DNA of 12,766 nucleotides from JAAZIN01 sp033809435. Lineage in GTDB: Bacteria > Bacillota > Dethiobacteria > DTU022. The stretch lies in the NCBI GenBank assembly GCA_033809435.1, contig JAPXLS010000049.1:1-12766 (forward strand), written 5' to 3'. The position numbers and the translations under genes are program-made. How positions within the stretch are numbered: the stretch's first letter is position 1; each line of letters begins with the position of its first letter. Of this stretch, positions 6,055 to 12,766 are shown one piece after another. The notes beneath the pieces are model-generated. The model saw nothing but the letters and a program-made list of their open reading frames with translations. It was not told where the DNA came from and ran no database searches.

Positions 6055-8974
6055 ATGAAAGAAAAGAGACGAAATGTTGAAGGCAACAATAACGGTGTCC
6101 CCGATGTGAGATTTGCCATTGTGGGCATCGGCGCCTCGGCAGGAGGGTTGACTGCGCTGGAGTCCTTTTTTAGCAGTTTGCCCGATGAGTTGGGAGAAAA
6201 GATGGCTTTTGTCCTGATCCAGCACCTGCCCGCCGATTACAAAAGCGTTCTTGGCGAGCTGCTGGAGAGGTTTACAGCTTTGAAGTTCTGCCAGGCCGGT
6301 GATGGGATGGCGGTGGTGCCGGGCGTTATCTACACCGCCCCGCCAAACCGGGATTTGATCCTCAGGCAGGGCCGGTTGCATCTGACAGAACCGGTCGCCG
6401 CCCGCACAAAGCGTTTTCCCATCGATGTTTTTTTTCGCTCCCTTGCTGCTGATTGGAAGGATCTATCCATCTGCATTCTGTTTTCAGGCGGCGGCAGCGA
6501 TGGAACGCAGGGGCTGAAAGCAGTCAAGGGCGAGGGCGGTATGACCATGGTCCAGGATCCTGCCACCGCCGAGGCCAAAAGCATGGTCAACAGTGCCATC
6601 GCCGCCGGTCTGGCCGATTATGTACTACCCCCGGCAGAGATGCCTGGACAGCTGGCCGGTTATCTCCGGAGTGCTTTGTACAAAAATTTGCCACAGGTGG
6701 AATGTTTGCCGCCTGCCTTTGTCGAGCCGCTGGGAGGNNNNNNNNNNCACCAGGACGGGGCATGATTTTAGCGGTTACAAGCAAAGTACCATTCTGCGTC
6801 GTGTTGAAAAACGCCTGGCAGTCAACCAGATCGACAGCCTGGCGGGATACCTGCGCTATGCGCAGGCAAACATGAAGGAAGTGCAGGCGCTTTTCAGGGA
6901 GCTGCTGATCGGGGTAACCGGTTTTTTCAGAGATCCGGAGGCCTTCGAGGCCCTGAGCGAAAAGGTGCTGCCGCAAATTTTTACCGGGAAAAAACCGGGG
7001 GAGCCCTTGCGGGTATGGGTGGCCGGCTGCTCCACCGGGGAGGAGGCCTATTCGCTGGCCATCCTGATCAAGGAACATCTGGAAAAACTGCAGCAGCATA
7101 CAAAGGTGCAGCTCTTTGCCACCGATATAGACGGCCGGGCCGTGGAACAGGCCCGGCAGGGCTTTTATCCTGCGGGCATTGCGCCGGACATCGCTCCTGC
7201 GCGGCTGAGGCGTTTTTTTACGCTGGAGGACAACGGCGCCGGTTACCGGGTCCAGAAGGCGATCCGGGAGATGATCATCTTTGCCGAGCACAGTGTGAAC
7301 AGGGATCCGCCTTTTTCCAGACTGGACCTGATCAGCTGCCGGAATCTGTTGATCTATCTGAACAAGGGGCTCCAGCGGAAGGTGCTGCATACTTTTCACT
7401 ATGCGCTGCTGCCGGAATCCTTTCTCTTTCTGGGCACATCTGAAACAACGGGCGAGAAAGATTATTTTGTAACGGTAGATCGGAAATGGAAGCTCTATCA
7501 GCGTATAAAGGGCCTGCCTTCACAGCTTCCCAAACCGGCGCTTCCTTTGAGTTATCAATTCTCCTATACAAATCCATATCCCGCCGCAGCTCCGCCCGAA
7601 AGCGATGCCGGCGGCCTGGGCAAAGTGCTGGAAAGCGCGCTTCTGCAGGATTATGCTCCCCCCTGCGTGGTGATCAATCTGCATGGCGAGATATTGTACA
7701 TTCATGGCCGCACCGGCAAGTACCTCGAACCGGCTGCCGGTTCCATGAGCCTGAATATCCTGAAGATGGCCCGGGAGGGCCTGAGAAATGCGCTGGCTGA
7801 TGCCATCAACCGGGCGGTGTTCCAGGGCAAGCCGGTATCCTGTCCCGGTTTACGGGTCAGGGCAAACGGAGCGATTGCCACGGTGAATCTCACCGTCAGG
7901 CCCTTTGAAACAGGGCTTCCGGATAATCCACAGGCGCTGCTGATCATATTTGGGCCGGCGCCGCCAACGACAAAGGATGATGCCGGCATGGGTACCTGCC
8001 CTGCAGAGGAGTGCGCCTCCGCTTCAGGGGAAATTGCCGCCGCCCTGGAACGTGAACTGCAGGACAAGGATGAATACCTGCAGAGTGTTATCGAGGAGCT
8101 GGAATCATCCAACGAGGAGCTGCAGTCGACCATCGAAGAATTCCACGCCACCAATGAAGAACTGGAGACCTCCCGGGAAGAGCTGCAGTCCGTTAATGAA
8201 GAGCTGGTGACGCTGAATGCGGAGTTGCAGGCGAAAAATGAAGAGCTGCTCCATATCAACAACGACATGAACAACATGCTGGCCGGTACCGGGATTGGCA
8301 CCGTCTTCGTGGACCACGATCTATGCATCAAAGGTTTTTCTCCCGCCGCAACCAGGGTGATCAATTTGATCCAGGGAGATCTGGGACGCCCGGTCAGCCA
8401 TATAGCCTCCAACCTGGCCGGTTATGATCGGCTGGAGCAGGATCTGCAGGATGTTCTGGATACGCTGGTGCCGAAAGTGATCGAGGTAAGGGCAAAGGAT
8501 GATGAATGGTACCGCATGAATATAATCCCCTACCGCACCATGGACCATGTTATTGAGGGCGCGGTGATCAACTTCATCAATATTACGGACTCAAGGGAGC
8601 TGCAATCCGCCAGCCGCCTGGGCGCGGTTGTTCGCGATTCCCGTGACGCCGTGATCGTGCAAGATCTTGAAGGGCGGATCCTGGCCTGGAACCCGGGTGC
8701 GGAAAGGATGTACGGTTGGACGGAGGCGGAGGCGCTCCGGATGAACAGCCTGGATCGGGTTCCGGAGGGCAAGATCGATGAGGCACAGGAACTGGTCCAG
8801 AAACTGGTCAAAGGGGAGGTGCCTGCTCCCTTCCTGACCCAACGGCTCACCGGCAGCGGAAAAGTTGTAGAAGTATGGGTGACCGCAAGCATCCTGCTGG
8901 GCGGGAACGGGGTCCCCTATGCCGTTGCCACCACCGAATATTGCCCGGAACCTGTTCCAAAAAGGGGGAAGTAA
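6055..8974 (+). CDS. CheB-CheR fusion with coiled coil and PAS domains (interrupted by an assembly gap)
   Basis: A very long signalling protein. The first part is a CheB methylesterase domain with its catalytic triad: Ser28 in GIGASAGG, His57 in IQHLP and Asp149 in GGGSDGTQG. It has no receiver domain in front. After the ten Ns a CheR domain begins (TGHDFSGYKQSTILRR, FFRDPEAF), with its SAM site VAGCSTGEEAYSLA (about 7021-7062) and ISCRNLLIYLN. A PAS-like domain (about 7630-7960) follows, then a coiled coil of repeated EEL/NEEL units (about 8040-8270) and two more PAS domains (about 8270-8590 and 8600-8940). The frame shifts across the gap only because ten is not a multiple of three. The start is ATG 6055 with weak GGAACAGG upstream; a GTG at 6025 is the alternative. 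It is operonic with the kinase 2 bp downstream. Confidence 0.9.
6738..6747. other. Assembly gap (ten Ns) inside the CheB-CheR gene
   Basis: Ten undetermined bases lie between the CheB and CheR domains. The reading frame before the gap ends in GGn, and the CheR frame resumes with the third base at 6748. The missing length must therefore be a multiple of three for an intact gene, so the run of ten is a placeholder. Confidence 0.95.
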
Positions 8975-8976
8975 AG

Positions 8977-10707
8977 TTGAAGGGGAAAGATCCGGCCCGC
9001 GAACCGGGTGAATTGCGCATGCAGGCAGAAAAGATGCTGGAGGGAAAGTGCAGGGCGGAAGCCGGGGATGAGGGGGAGGCTAAGCGGCTGCTTTATGAAC
9101 TTCGCGTATATCAGATAGAGCTGGAGATGCAGAATGAGGAGCTGCGCCGGGCCCAACTGGAACTCGAAGAATCCAGGGACAATTATTTCGATCTCTACGA
9201 GCTGGCCCCTGCCGGTTATCTGACGCTGGACCGGCATGGGCTGATCCGGAGGGCCAATCTCACTGCTTCACAGCTGCTTGCCCTGGAAAGGGAGGCGCTG
9301 CTGGGGCAACCCCTGACCCGTTTCGTTGCCGGGGAGAGCCGGGATAACTATTACCGGCAGTACAAGAAGCTGATGAAAACCGGCGGCGGAATAACCTTTG
9401 AGGCAGGGATGATCCGGTCGGACGGGGAGCGGCTCTGGGTGCAGCTGGAGATGGCGGCAACCGGCGCCGGTGCAGCGGGATTTATGGATTGCCGTATCGT
9501 GATCATCGACATTACGGCGCGCAAAGAGGCAGAGGAGGCCCTTGCCGCCGCCGTGGAGGAACTCCGCCAGGCCGACGCCCAGAAGGATGATTTTTTGGGC
9601 GTTCTTTCGCACGAGATCCGCAATCCGCTGGCTTCGATCATGCTCAGCCTCACATTGCTGGACAGGCTGGACCCCCTTGATGAACGCTCGATCAAAGCCC
9701 GGGGGATCATGAAGCGGCAGGCGGCCCAGCTTTCCCGCCTGGTAGATGACATGCTGGATGTGACCCGGATCAAGCGCAACAAGATCGAGCTGCAAAAAGA
9801 AATGATCGCCCTGGATGAAATCCTGCATCAAACCGCAGAGGATTACCGGGCGGCATTTAACGAAAAAGGAGTGCTTCTGGAGGTGCAGCCACTTCCCGAG
9901 GGTCTGTTTGTCCATGCCGATGCAGCCCGCCTGGCCCAGATTGTGGGGAATTTGCTGCATAACTCGCTCAGGTTTACCGAACCGGGCGGCTTTACCAGGC
10001 TGAACCTGGCCGGGGAGGGCGGCGGCAGGTGGGCAAAGATCAGTGTGGCTGACAGCGGCATCGGAATGAGCAAAGAAATGCTTAAAACTGTTTTTCTTCC
10101 CTTCAGGCAAGCCGATGTCTCACCGGCTCACGGCACCGGCGGCCTGGGCCTGGGACTGGCCCTGGTCAGGGGGCTTGCCGAGCTGCACGGCGGGGAGGCC
10201 CGGGCCCACAGCGACGGGCCGGGCAAAGGGTCGCTGTTTACCGTCAGACTGCCCCTGTCCGCCGAACCGCGGGACGCGGCATCCGGGGCCGGGACTGCTG
10301 TTGCGCGAGGCGGCGGCGCCTTGCGGTTGCTGGTGATCGAGGATATCAGGGATGTGGCCGACAGTCTGGTGGCCCTTCTGAAGGAGGAGGGGCATGAGGT
10401 AGAGGTTGCCTACAACGGGCCGGCGGGCATTGCCAGGGCCAAAGTGTTCCATCCCCATGTGTTGCTGTGCGATATCGGGCTGCCCGGCATGGACGGTTAT
10501 CAGGTGGCCCGGGCTTTTTGCGCCGATCCCTTGCTGAAAGATGTGTACCTGGTGTCGCTGACCGGCTATGCCAGGCCCATGGATATCGAGAGGGCAGGGG
10601 CAGCCGGCTTCAATCAACACCTGGGCAAGCCCGCCAACCTGGAGCAAATCAGAACGGTCCTGGCAAGGTGCGCCAGATCGGAAACCCGGCAGCCAGGTAC
10701 ATATTGA
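8977..10707 (+). CDS. Soluble PAS hybrid histidine kinase with C-terminal receiver
   Basis: A 576-residue protein without membrane segments. A helical N-terminus (LLYELRVYQIELEMQNEELRRAQ) leads into a PAS domain (about 66-185), a short coiled coil and the dimerisation/phosphotransfer helix with His212 in LSHEIRNPLAS. The HATPase domain has an N-box around 321-334 (QIVGNLLHNSLRF), G1 DSGIGM (359-364), the F-box FLPFRQAD and G2 GGLGLGLALV. A receiver domain follows (about 449-565) with acidic pair E455/D456, phospho-acceptor Asp499, Thr529 and Lys551. No DNA-binding output is present, so phosphate must pass to another protein or the receiver is regulatory. The TTG start at 8977 has AAGGGGGA seven bases upstream. 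It sits 2 bp after the CheB-CheR gene, so the two are expected to act together. Confidence 0.93.
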   Translation: MKGKDPAREPGELRMQAEKMLEGKCRAEAGDEGEAKRLLYELRVYQIELEMQNEELRRAQLELEESRDNYFDLYELAPAGYLTLDRHGLIRRANLTASQLLALEREALLGQPLTRFVAGESRDNYYRQYKKLMKTGGGITFEAGMIRSDGERLWVQLEMAATGAGAAGFMDCRIVIIDITARKEAEEALAAAVEELRQADAQKDDFLGVLSHEIRNPLASIMLSLTLLDRLDPLDERSIKARGIMKRQAAQLSRLVDDMLDVTRIKRNKIELQKEMIALDEILHQTAEDYRAAFNEKGVLLEVQPLPEGLFVHADAARLAQIVGNLLHNSLRFTEPGGFTRLNLAGEGGGRWAKISVADSGIGMSKEMLKTVFLPFRQADVSPAHGTGGLGLGLALVRGLAELHGGEARAHSDGPGKGSLFTVRLPLSAEPRDAASGAGTAVARGGGALRLLVIEDIRDVADSLVALLKEEGHEVEVAYNGPAGIARAKVFHPHVLLCDIGLPGMDGYQVARAFCADPLLKDVYLVSLTGYARPMDIERAGAAGFNQHLGKPANLEQIRTVLARCARSETRQPGTY

Positions 10708-10716
10708 TGCGCCCGC

Positions 10717-10744
10717 ACCCGTCCTGCGCCGGGTCAGGGTTTTT
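10717..10744 (+). terminator. Weak intrinsic terminator candidate after the kinase gene
   Basis: ACCCG (10717-10721) pairs with CGGGT (10730-10734), and alternatively CCTG (10723-10726) pairs with CAGG (10735-10738). TTTTT follows at 10740-10744. The stems are short and compete with each other, so termination efficiency is doubtful. Confidence 0.4.
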
Positions 10745-10779
10745 CGCGGTTCTGGCCATACCCCGGTCCCCAAAAACCC
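10737..10779. repeat. 8-bp inverted repeat in the kinase-cysK spacer
   Basis: GGGTTTTT (10737-10744) and AAAAACCC (10772-10779) are exact reverse complements around a 27-base GC-rich loop. It overlaps the terminator candidate. The remaining spacer to 10932 holds no gene that I can support. Confidence 0.3.
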
Positions 10780-10932
10780 AAAACAGAGGATAATCGGGTC
10801 AAAAGCGGCTGTTGGTGCCGGATCGGGGGGGCGTGTACGCGGTGGAAGGATTTATATTTGCAGGGGTAGAAAAAAAAGAGATAGCAGTTCAGACCCTTGA
10901 CCAGTAATATGGAGCCAGGAACAGGTGGCGGC

Positions 10933-10961
10933 TTTCAAAAAAAACGGGAATGGGGTATACT
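10933..10961 (+). promoter_or_regulatory. Promoter of the cysteine synthase gene
   Basis: TTTCAA (10933-10938, a weak -35) is followed after 17 bases by TATACT (10956-10961, five of six consensus). Transcription would start near 10968. The in-frame ATG at 10950 therefore lies within the promoter, which supports the downstream TTG start at 11001. I found no cysteine T-box: the AGGGTGGAACCGCG signature is absent. Confidence 0.5.
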
Positions 10962-11000
10962 GCATTTAATTTAAATCAAGTAGGAGGGCGCGGCAGCAAA

Positions 11001-11903
11001 TTGATTACCAATAATGTACTCGATCTGATTGGTCATACACCGATGATAAAGCTTGAAAAAATGACGGGCCTTAATGTCTATGCCAAGGCGGAGTTTTTGA
11101 ATCCCGGCGGGAGCATCAAGGACCGTGTGGCGAAATTCATGCTTGAAGAGGCGGAAAAAAAAGGGGCTCTCCGGCCCGGGATGACCATCATGGAGCCCAC
11201 TTCGGGCAATACGGGCATCGGCCTGGCGCTGGCCGGCGTGCAGAAGGGCTACCGGGTGGTTATAGTGATGCCGGAGAATATGAGCGAGGAGAGGAAAAAG
11301 ATCATCCGCGCCCTGGGCGCCGAACTGGTGCTCACGCCGGCGGAAAAGAGCATCGGCGGAACTGTCGACTATGCAAGAGAACAGTCGTCAGGCGATTCTT
11401 CCATTTTTGTGCCCCAGCAGTTCGAAAACCCGGATAACCCCATGATTCACTACCTGACCACGGCCCGCGAGATCTGGGAGCAGATGGAGGGGCGCGTGGA
11501 TATATTTGTTTCGGGTCTGGGCAGCGGAGGCACACTCTGCGGCGTGGGCCGGTTTCTCAAGGAGCGCAATCCGAAAGTTCTGATTATAGCCGTTGAGCCC
11601 AAGAACGTCTCCGCGCTTCTGGGCCATGAGCCCGGGTTGCACAAGATCCAGGGCATCGGCGACGGCTTTGTGCCCCCGGTGCTCGATACGAGCCTGGTGG
11701 ATGAGGTGATCGAGGTCAGCGATGAGGACGCCATAGAAACTGCCAGGTGCCTGGCAAAGATGCAGGGGCTTCTTGTGGGCACCTCCTCCGGCGCCAATGT
11801 GTGGGCTTCCACCAGGGCTGCCCAAAAACAGGGTGAGGAGAAGATGGTGGCCACCATCCTGGCAGACAGGGCGGAGCGCTATTTCAGCACTGCGCTGATC
11901 TAG
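11001..11903 (+). CDS. cysK: Cysteine synthase (O-acetylserine sulfhydrylase) family PLP enzyme
   Basis: A 300-residue fold-type II PLP enzyme expected to make L-cysteine from O-acetylserine and sulfide in the cytoplasm. It starts LDLIGHTPMIKL and has the PLP-lysine motif NPGGSIKDR with Lys40, the substrate loop EPTSGNTGIGLA, the phosphate-binding loop GSGGTLCGVGRFL, and the late GLLVGTSSGAN segment, ending AERYFSTALI. Length and motif order match CysK. The start chosen is TTG at 11001, which gives the usual N-terminus. Its AGGAGG site is about 13 bases upstream, which is long. The ATG at 10950 adds 17 residues but falls in the promoter. A homologue with another nucleophile or acceptor (CysM-type, phosphoserine-using) cannot be excluded. 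A DUF364 gene follows 31 bp later. Confidence 0.9.
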   Translation: MITNNVLDLIGHTPMIKLEKMTGLNVYAKAEFLNPGGSIKDRVAKFMLEEAEKKGALRPGMTIMEPTSGNTGIGLALAGVQKGYRVVIVMPENMSEERKKIIRALGAELVLTPAEKSIGGTVDYAREQSSGDSSIFVPQQFENPDNPMIHYLTTAREIWEQMEGRVDIFVSGLGSGGTLCGVGRFLKERNPKVLIIAVEPKNVSALLGHEPGLHKIQGIGDGFVPPVLDTSLVDEVIEVSDEDAIETARCLAKMQGLLVGTSSGANVWASTRAAQKQGEEKMVATILADRAERYFSTALI

Positions 11904-11934
11904 GGGATCTACAGTTCATTCAGGGAGTGAAAGG

Positions 11935-12669
11935 ATGGGTAATAAAGATTTTTACAGAGAGCTGACGGCACGCTTTACAGATTTGATCCGCGAACATGAC
12001 CTGCTGAATGAAAGGATCGAGGTGAGGGGCAGGATTCTTGAACCGGGCGAGGCCATCGGGACCCCCAAACGCAAAGATTTCCCGCTTCTGAAAGGCAAAG
12101 AAAAGCTGATGGAGGCTGTGTTCAGGGGAGCGCGGGGGCAGGCCTTTACCGATATGCCGGAGAATTTTGCCGGAACACTTCATGAAATTGTGAACAGGCC
12201 CCTGGAGACGAATTACGACCGGGCCGTGCTCATATCGAGTCTCAATGCGGTATGCAGCTACCTGGGAGCAACTCCGAACAGTGTCCATTGCAAAAATGAG
12301 GAGCCGGAAGAATGCGCCGGCGAAATGGCTGCAGCGATAGAGAAAGAGTTCGGTTCACCGCGCATTGCCTTCATCGGATATCAGCCGGCCATGATCCAGG
12401 AACTTGCCGGCCGCTTTACCATGCGGGTGCTGGATCTGGATGAGGACAACATCGGTTCGGTGAAATACGGCGTAAAGATAGAAGACGGTAAATCCGCCGG
12501 CGCTGAAATACTTGACTGGTGCGATCTGATCGTGGCTACGGGCAGTACCGTTGCCAACGGGACCATTACGGATTTTCTCATTGGCAAGCCGGTGATCTTC
12601 TTCGGGACGACCATTGCCGGCGCTGCCGCCCTGATGGGCTTGAGAAGATTCTGCGCCAGAGCCTCGTGA
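11935..12669 (+). CDS. DUF4213/DUF364 protein (putative heavy-metal-chelation family)
   Basis: A 244-residue soluble protein. The N-terminal half (about 10-115) fits the enolase-like DUF4213 region, with LSS-type motifs ISSLNAVCSYLG and GATPNSVHCKN. The C-terminal Rossmann-like DUF364 half includes RIAFIGYQPAMIQEL, the acidic VLDLDEDN, DLIVATGSTVANGTI and the closing GTTIAGAAALMGLRRFC. Published structural work on this family proposed metal chelation at the domain interface; no reaction is established. The ATG at 11935 has AGGGAG seven bases upstream. It lies 31 bp after cysK in the same direction, so co-transcription is likely. That raises the possibility of a role in sulfur or metal handling, which is inference. 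Confidence 0.88.
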   Translation: MGNKDFYRELTARFTDLIREHDLLNERIEVRGRILEPGEAIGTPKRKDFPLLKGKEKLMEAVFRGARGQAFTDMPENFAGTLHEIVNRPLETNYDRAVLISSLNAVCSYLGATPNSVHCKNEEPEECAGEMAAAIEKEFGSPRIAFIGYQPAMIQELAGRFTMRVLDLDEDNIGSVKYGVKIEDGKSAGAEILDWCDLIVATGSTVANGTITDFLIGKPVIFFGTTIAGAAALMGLRRFCARAS

Positions 12670-12687
12670 ATCGGGAAGGGAGTAGAC

Positions 12688-12766
12688 CTGCTTGAAAAAA
12701 CTGCCGCCCTGTTTGCCGGTACGGATCTGAAAAAGGCGATACAAAAGGAATTTTGTGCCGGGGCAG
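12688..12766 (+). CDS. Unidentified reading frame, 5' part only (runs off the right edge)
   Basis: Just after the DUF364 stop, a frame in phase with that stop remains open to the window end and reads LLEKTAALFAGTDLKKAIQK and onward. No ATG, GTG or TTG start is available in it. GGGAAGGGAG (12673-12682) is a good ribosome binding site ahead of CTG 12688. A TTG at 12693 begins the typical MKKL but stops after 12 codons. If the A6 run at 12695-12700 were one base longer, that TTG would join the open frame. The gene is therefore either CTG-started or affected by a sequence error. No family recognised. Confidence 0.35.
   Translation, partial: MLEKTAALFAGTDLKKAIQKEFCAGA

Noticed and set aside
5289..6128. 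Minus-strand frame of 279 codons opposite the DUF4825 gene and the following spacer
   Set aside because: No ribosome binding site or recognisable domain is present. It runs antisense to an operon with ATGA overlaps.
8040..8270. Repeated GAAGAGCTG-like units as a possible DNA repeat array
   Set aside because: The periodicity is explained by coding of a heptad coiled coil in a signalling protein. The units are not identical and there are no spacers, so it is not a CRISPR or tandem repeat locus.
7702..8412. Long minus-strand frame rich in Ser-Ser-Ser across the PAS/coiled-coil region
   Set aside because: It is the antisense image of repeated GAGGAGCTG-type codons of the coiled coil, and the plus-strand protein is clearly the real gene.
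10915..10945. Possible T-box remnant (ACAGGTGGCGGC) upstream of cysK
   Set aside because: The conserved AGGGTGGAACCGCG element and the following terminator are absent, and a TTTCAA-N17-TATACT promoter lies downstream of it.
12355..12744. Minus-strand frame at the right edge
   Set aside because: It is the antisense of the DUF364 gene and the following frame, and has no domain content.

Overview
The window looks like a piece of a draft or metagenome-assembled chromosome from a moderately GC-rich, Clostridia-like Firmicute (Peptococcaceae or related). The reasons are strong AGGAGG-type ribosome binding sites, frequent TTG starts, a complete ECF-type vitamin/metal importer, a PadR/permease-prefix/DUF4825 cassette and a DUF4213/DUF364 protein. 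The taxonomic call is an inference. A run of ten Ns at 6738-6747 marks an assembly gap.

Left arm (1-4028, minus strand): a tightly packed operon read right to left, ecfA1 (ATPase), ecfA2 (ATPase), ecfT (transmembrane coupling protein), an unassigned S component, a class I SAM-dependent methyltransferase, and the first 17 codons of an unidentified gene running off the left edge. Having both ATPases, EcfT and an S protein in one operon fits a dedicated (group I) ECF importer whose substrate is not identifiable here. The S-to-methyltransferase junction holds a perfect 14-bp inverted repeat, and the leader ahead of ecfA1 holds a terminator-like hairpin with a U7 tract.

Centre left (4029-5849): a divergent control region with a clear promoter for the plus-strand genes and two copies of a 16-bp element (13/16 identical). 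It is followed by a plus-strand operon: a PadR-family repressor, a four-helix membrane protein with an N-terminal permease-prefix domain, and a membrane-anchored DUF4825 protein. The shared 16-bp element suggests that PadR may control both its own operon and the ECF operon.

Centre right (5850-10707): a promoter with a good -35 and an extended -10 precedes a two-gene signalling unit. The first gene is a CheB-CheR-PAS fusion (interrupted by the N gap) with a long coiled coil. Two bases downstream is a soluble PAS histidine kinase with a C-terminal receiver. No cheA, cheW, receptor or flagellar gene is visible, so this is probably a non-chemotaxis signalling pair.

Right arm (10708-12766): a roughly 290-bp spacer with hairpins and a promoter, then a cysteine synthase-family PLP enzyme and a DUF4213/DUF364 protein (a family proposed, from structure, to chelate heavy metals). 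A further reading frame with an unclear start runs off the right edge.

No tRNA, rRNA, CRISPR array, insertion sequence or phage gene was recognised. I see no unmistakable new system. The best leads are the shared operator and attenuator in the 4029-4271 region, and the methyltransferase-coupled ECF importer of unknown substrate.
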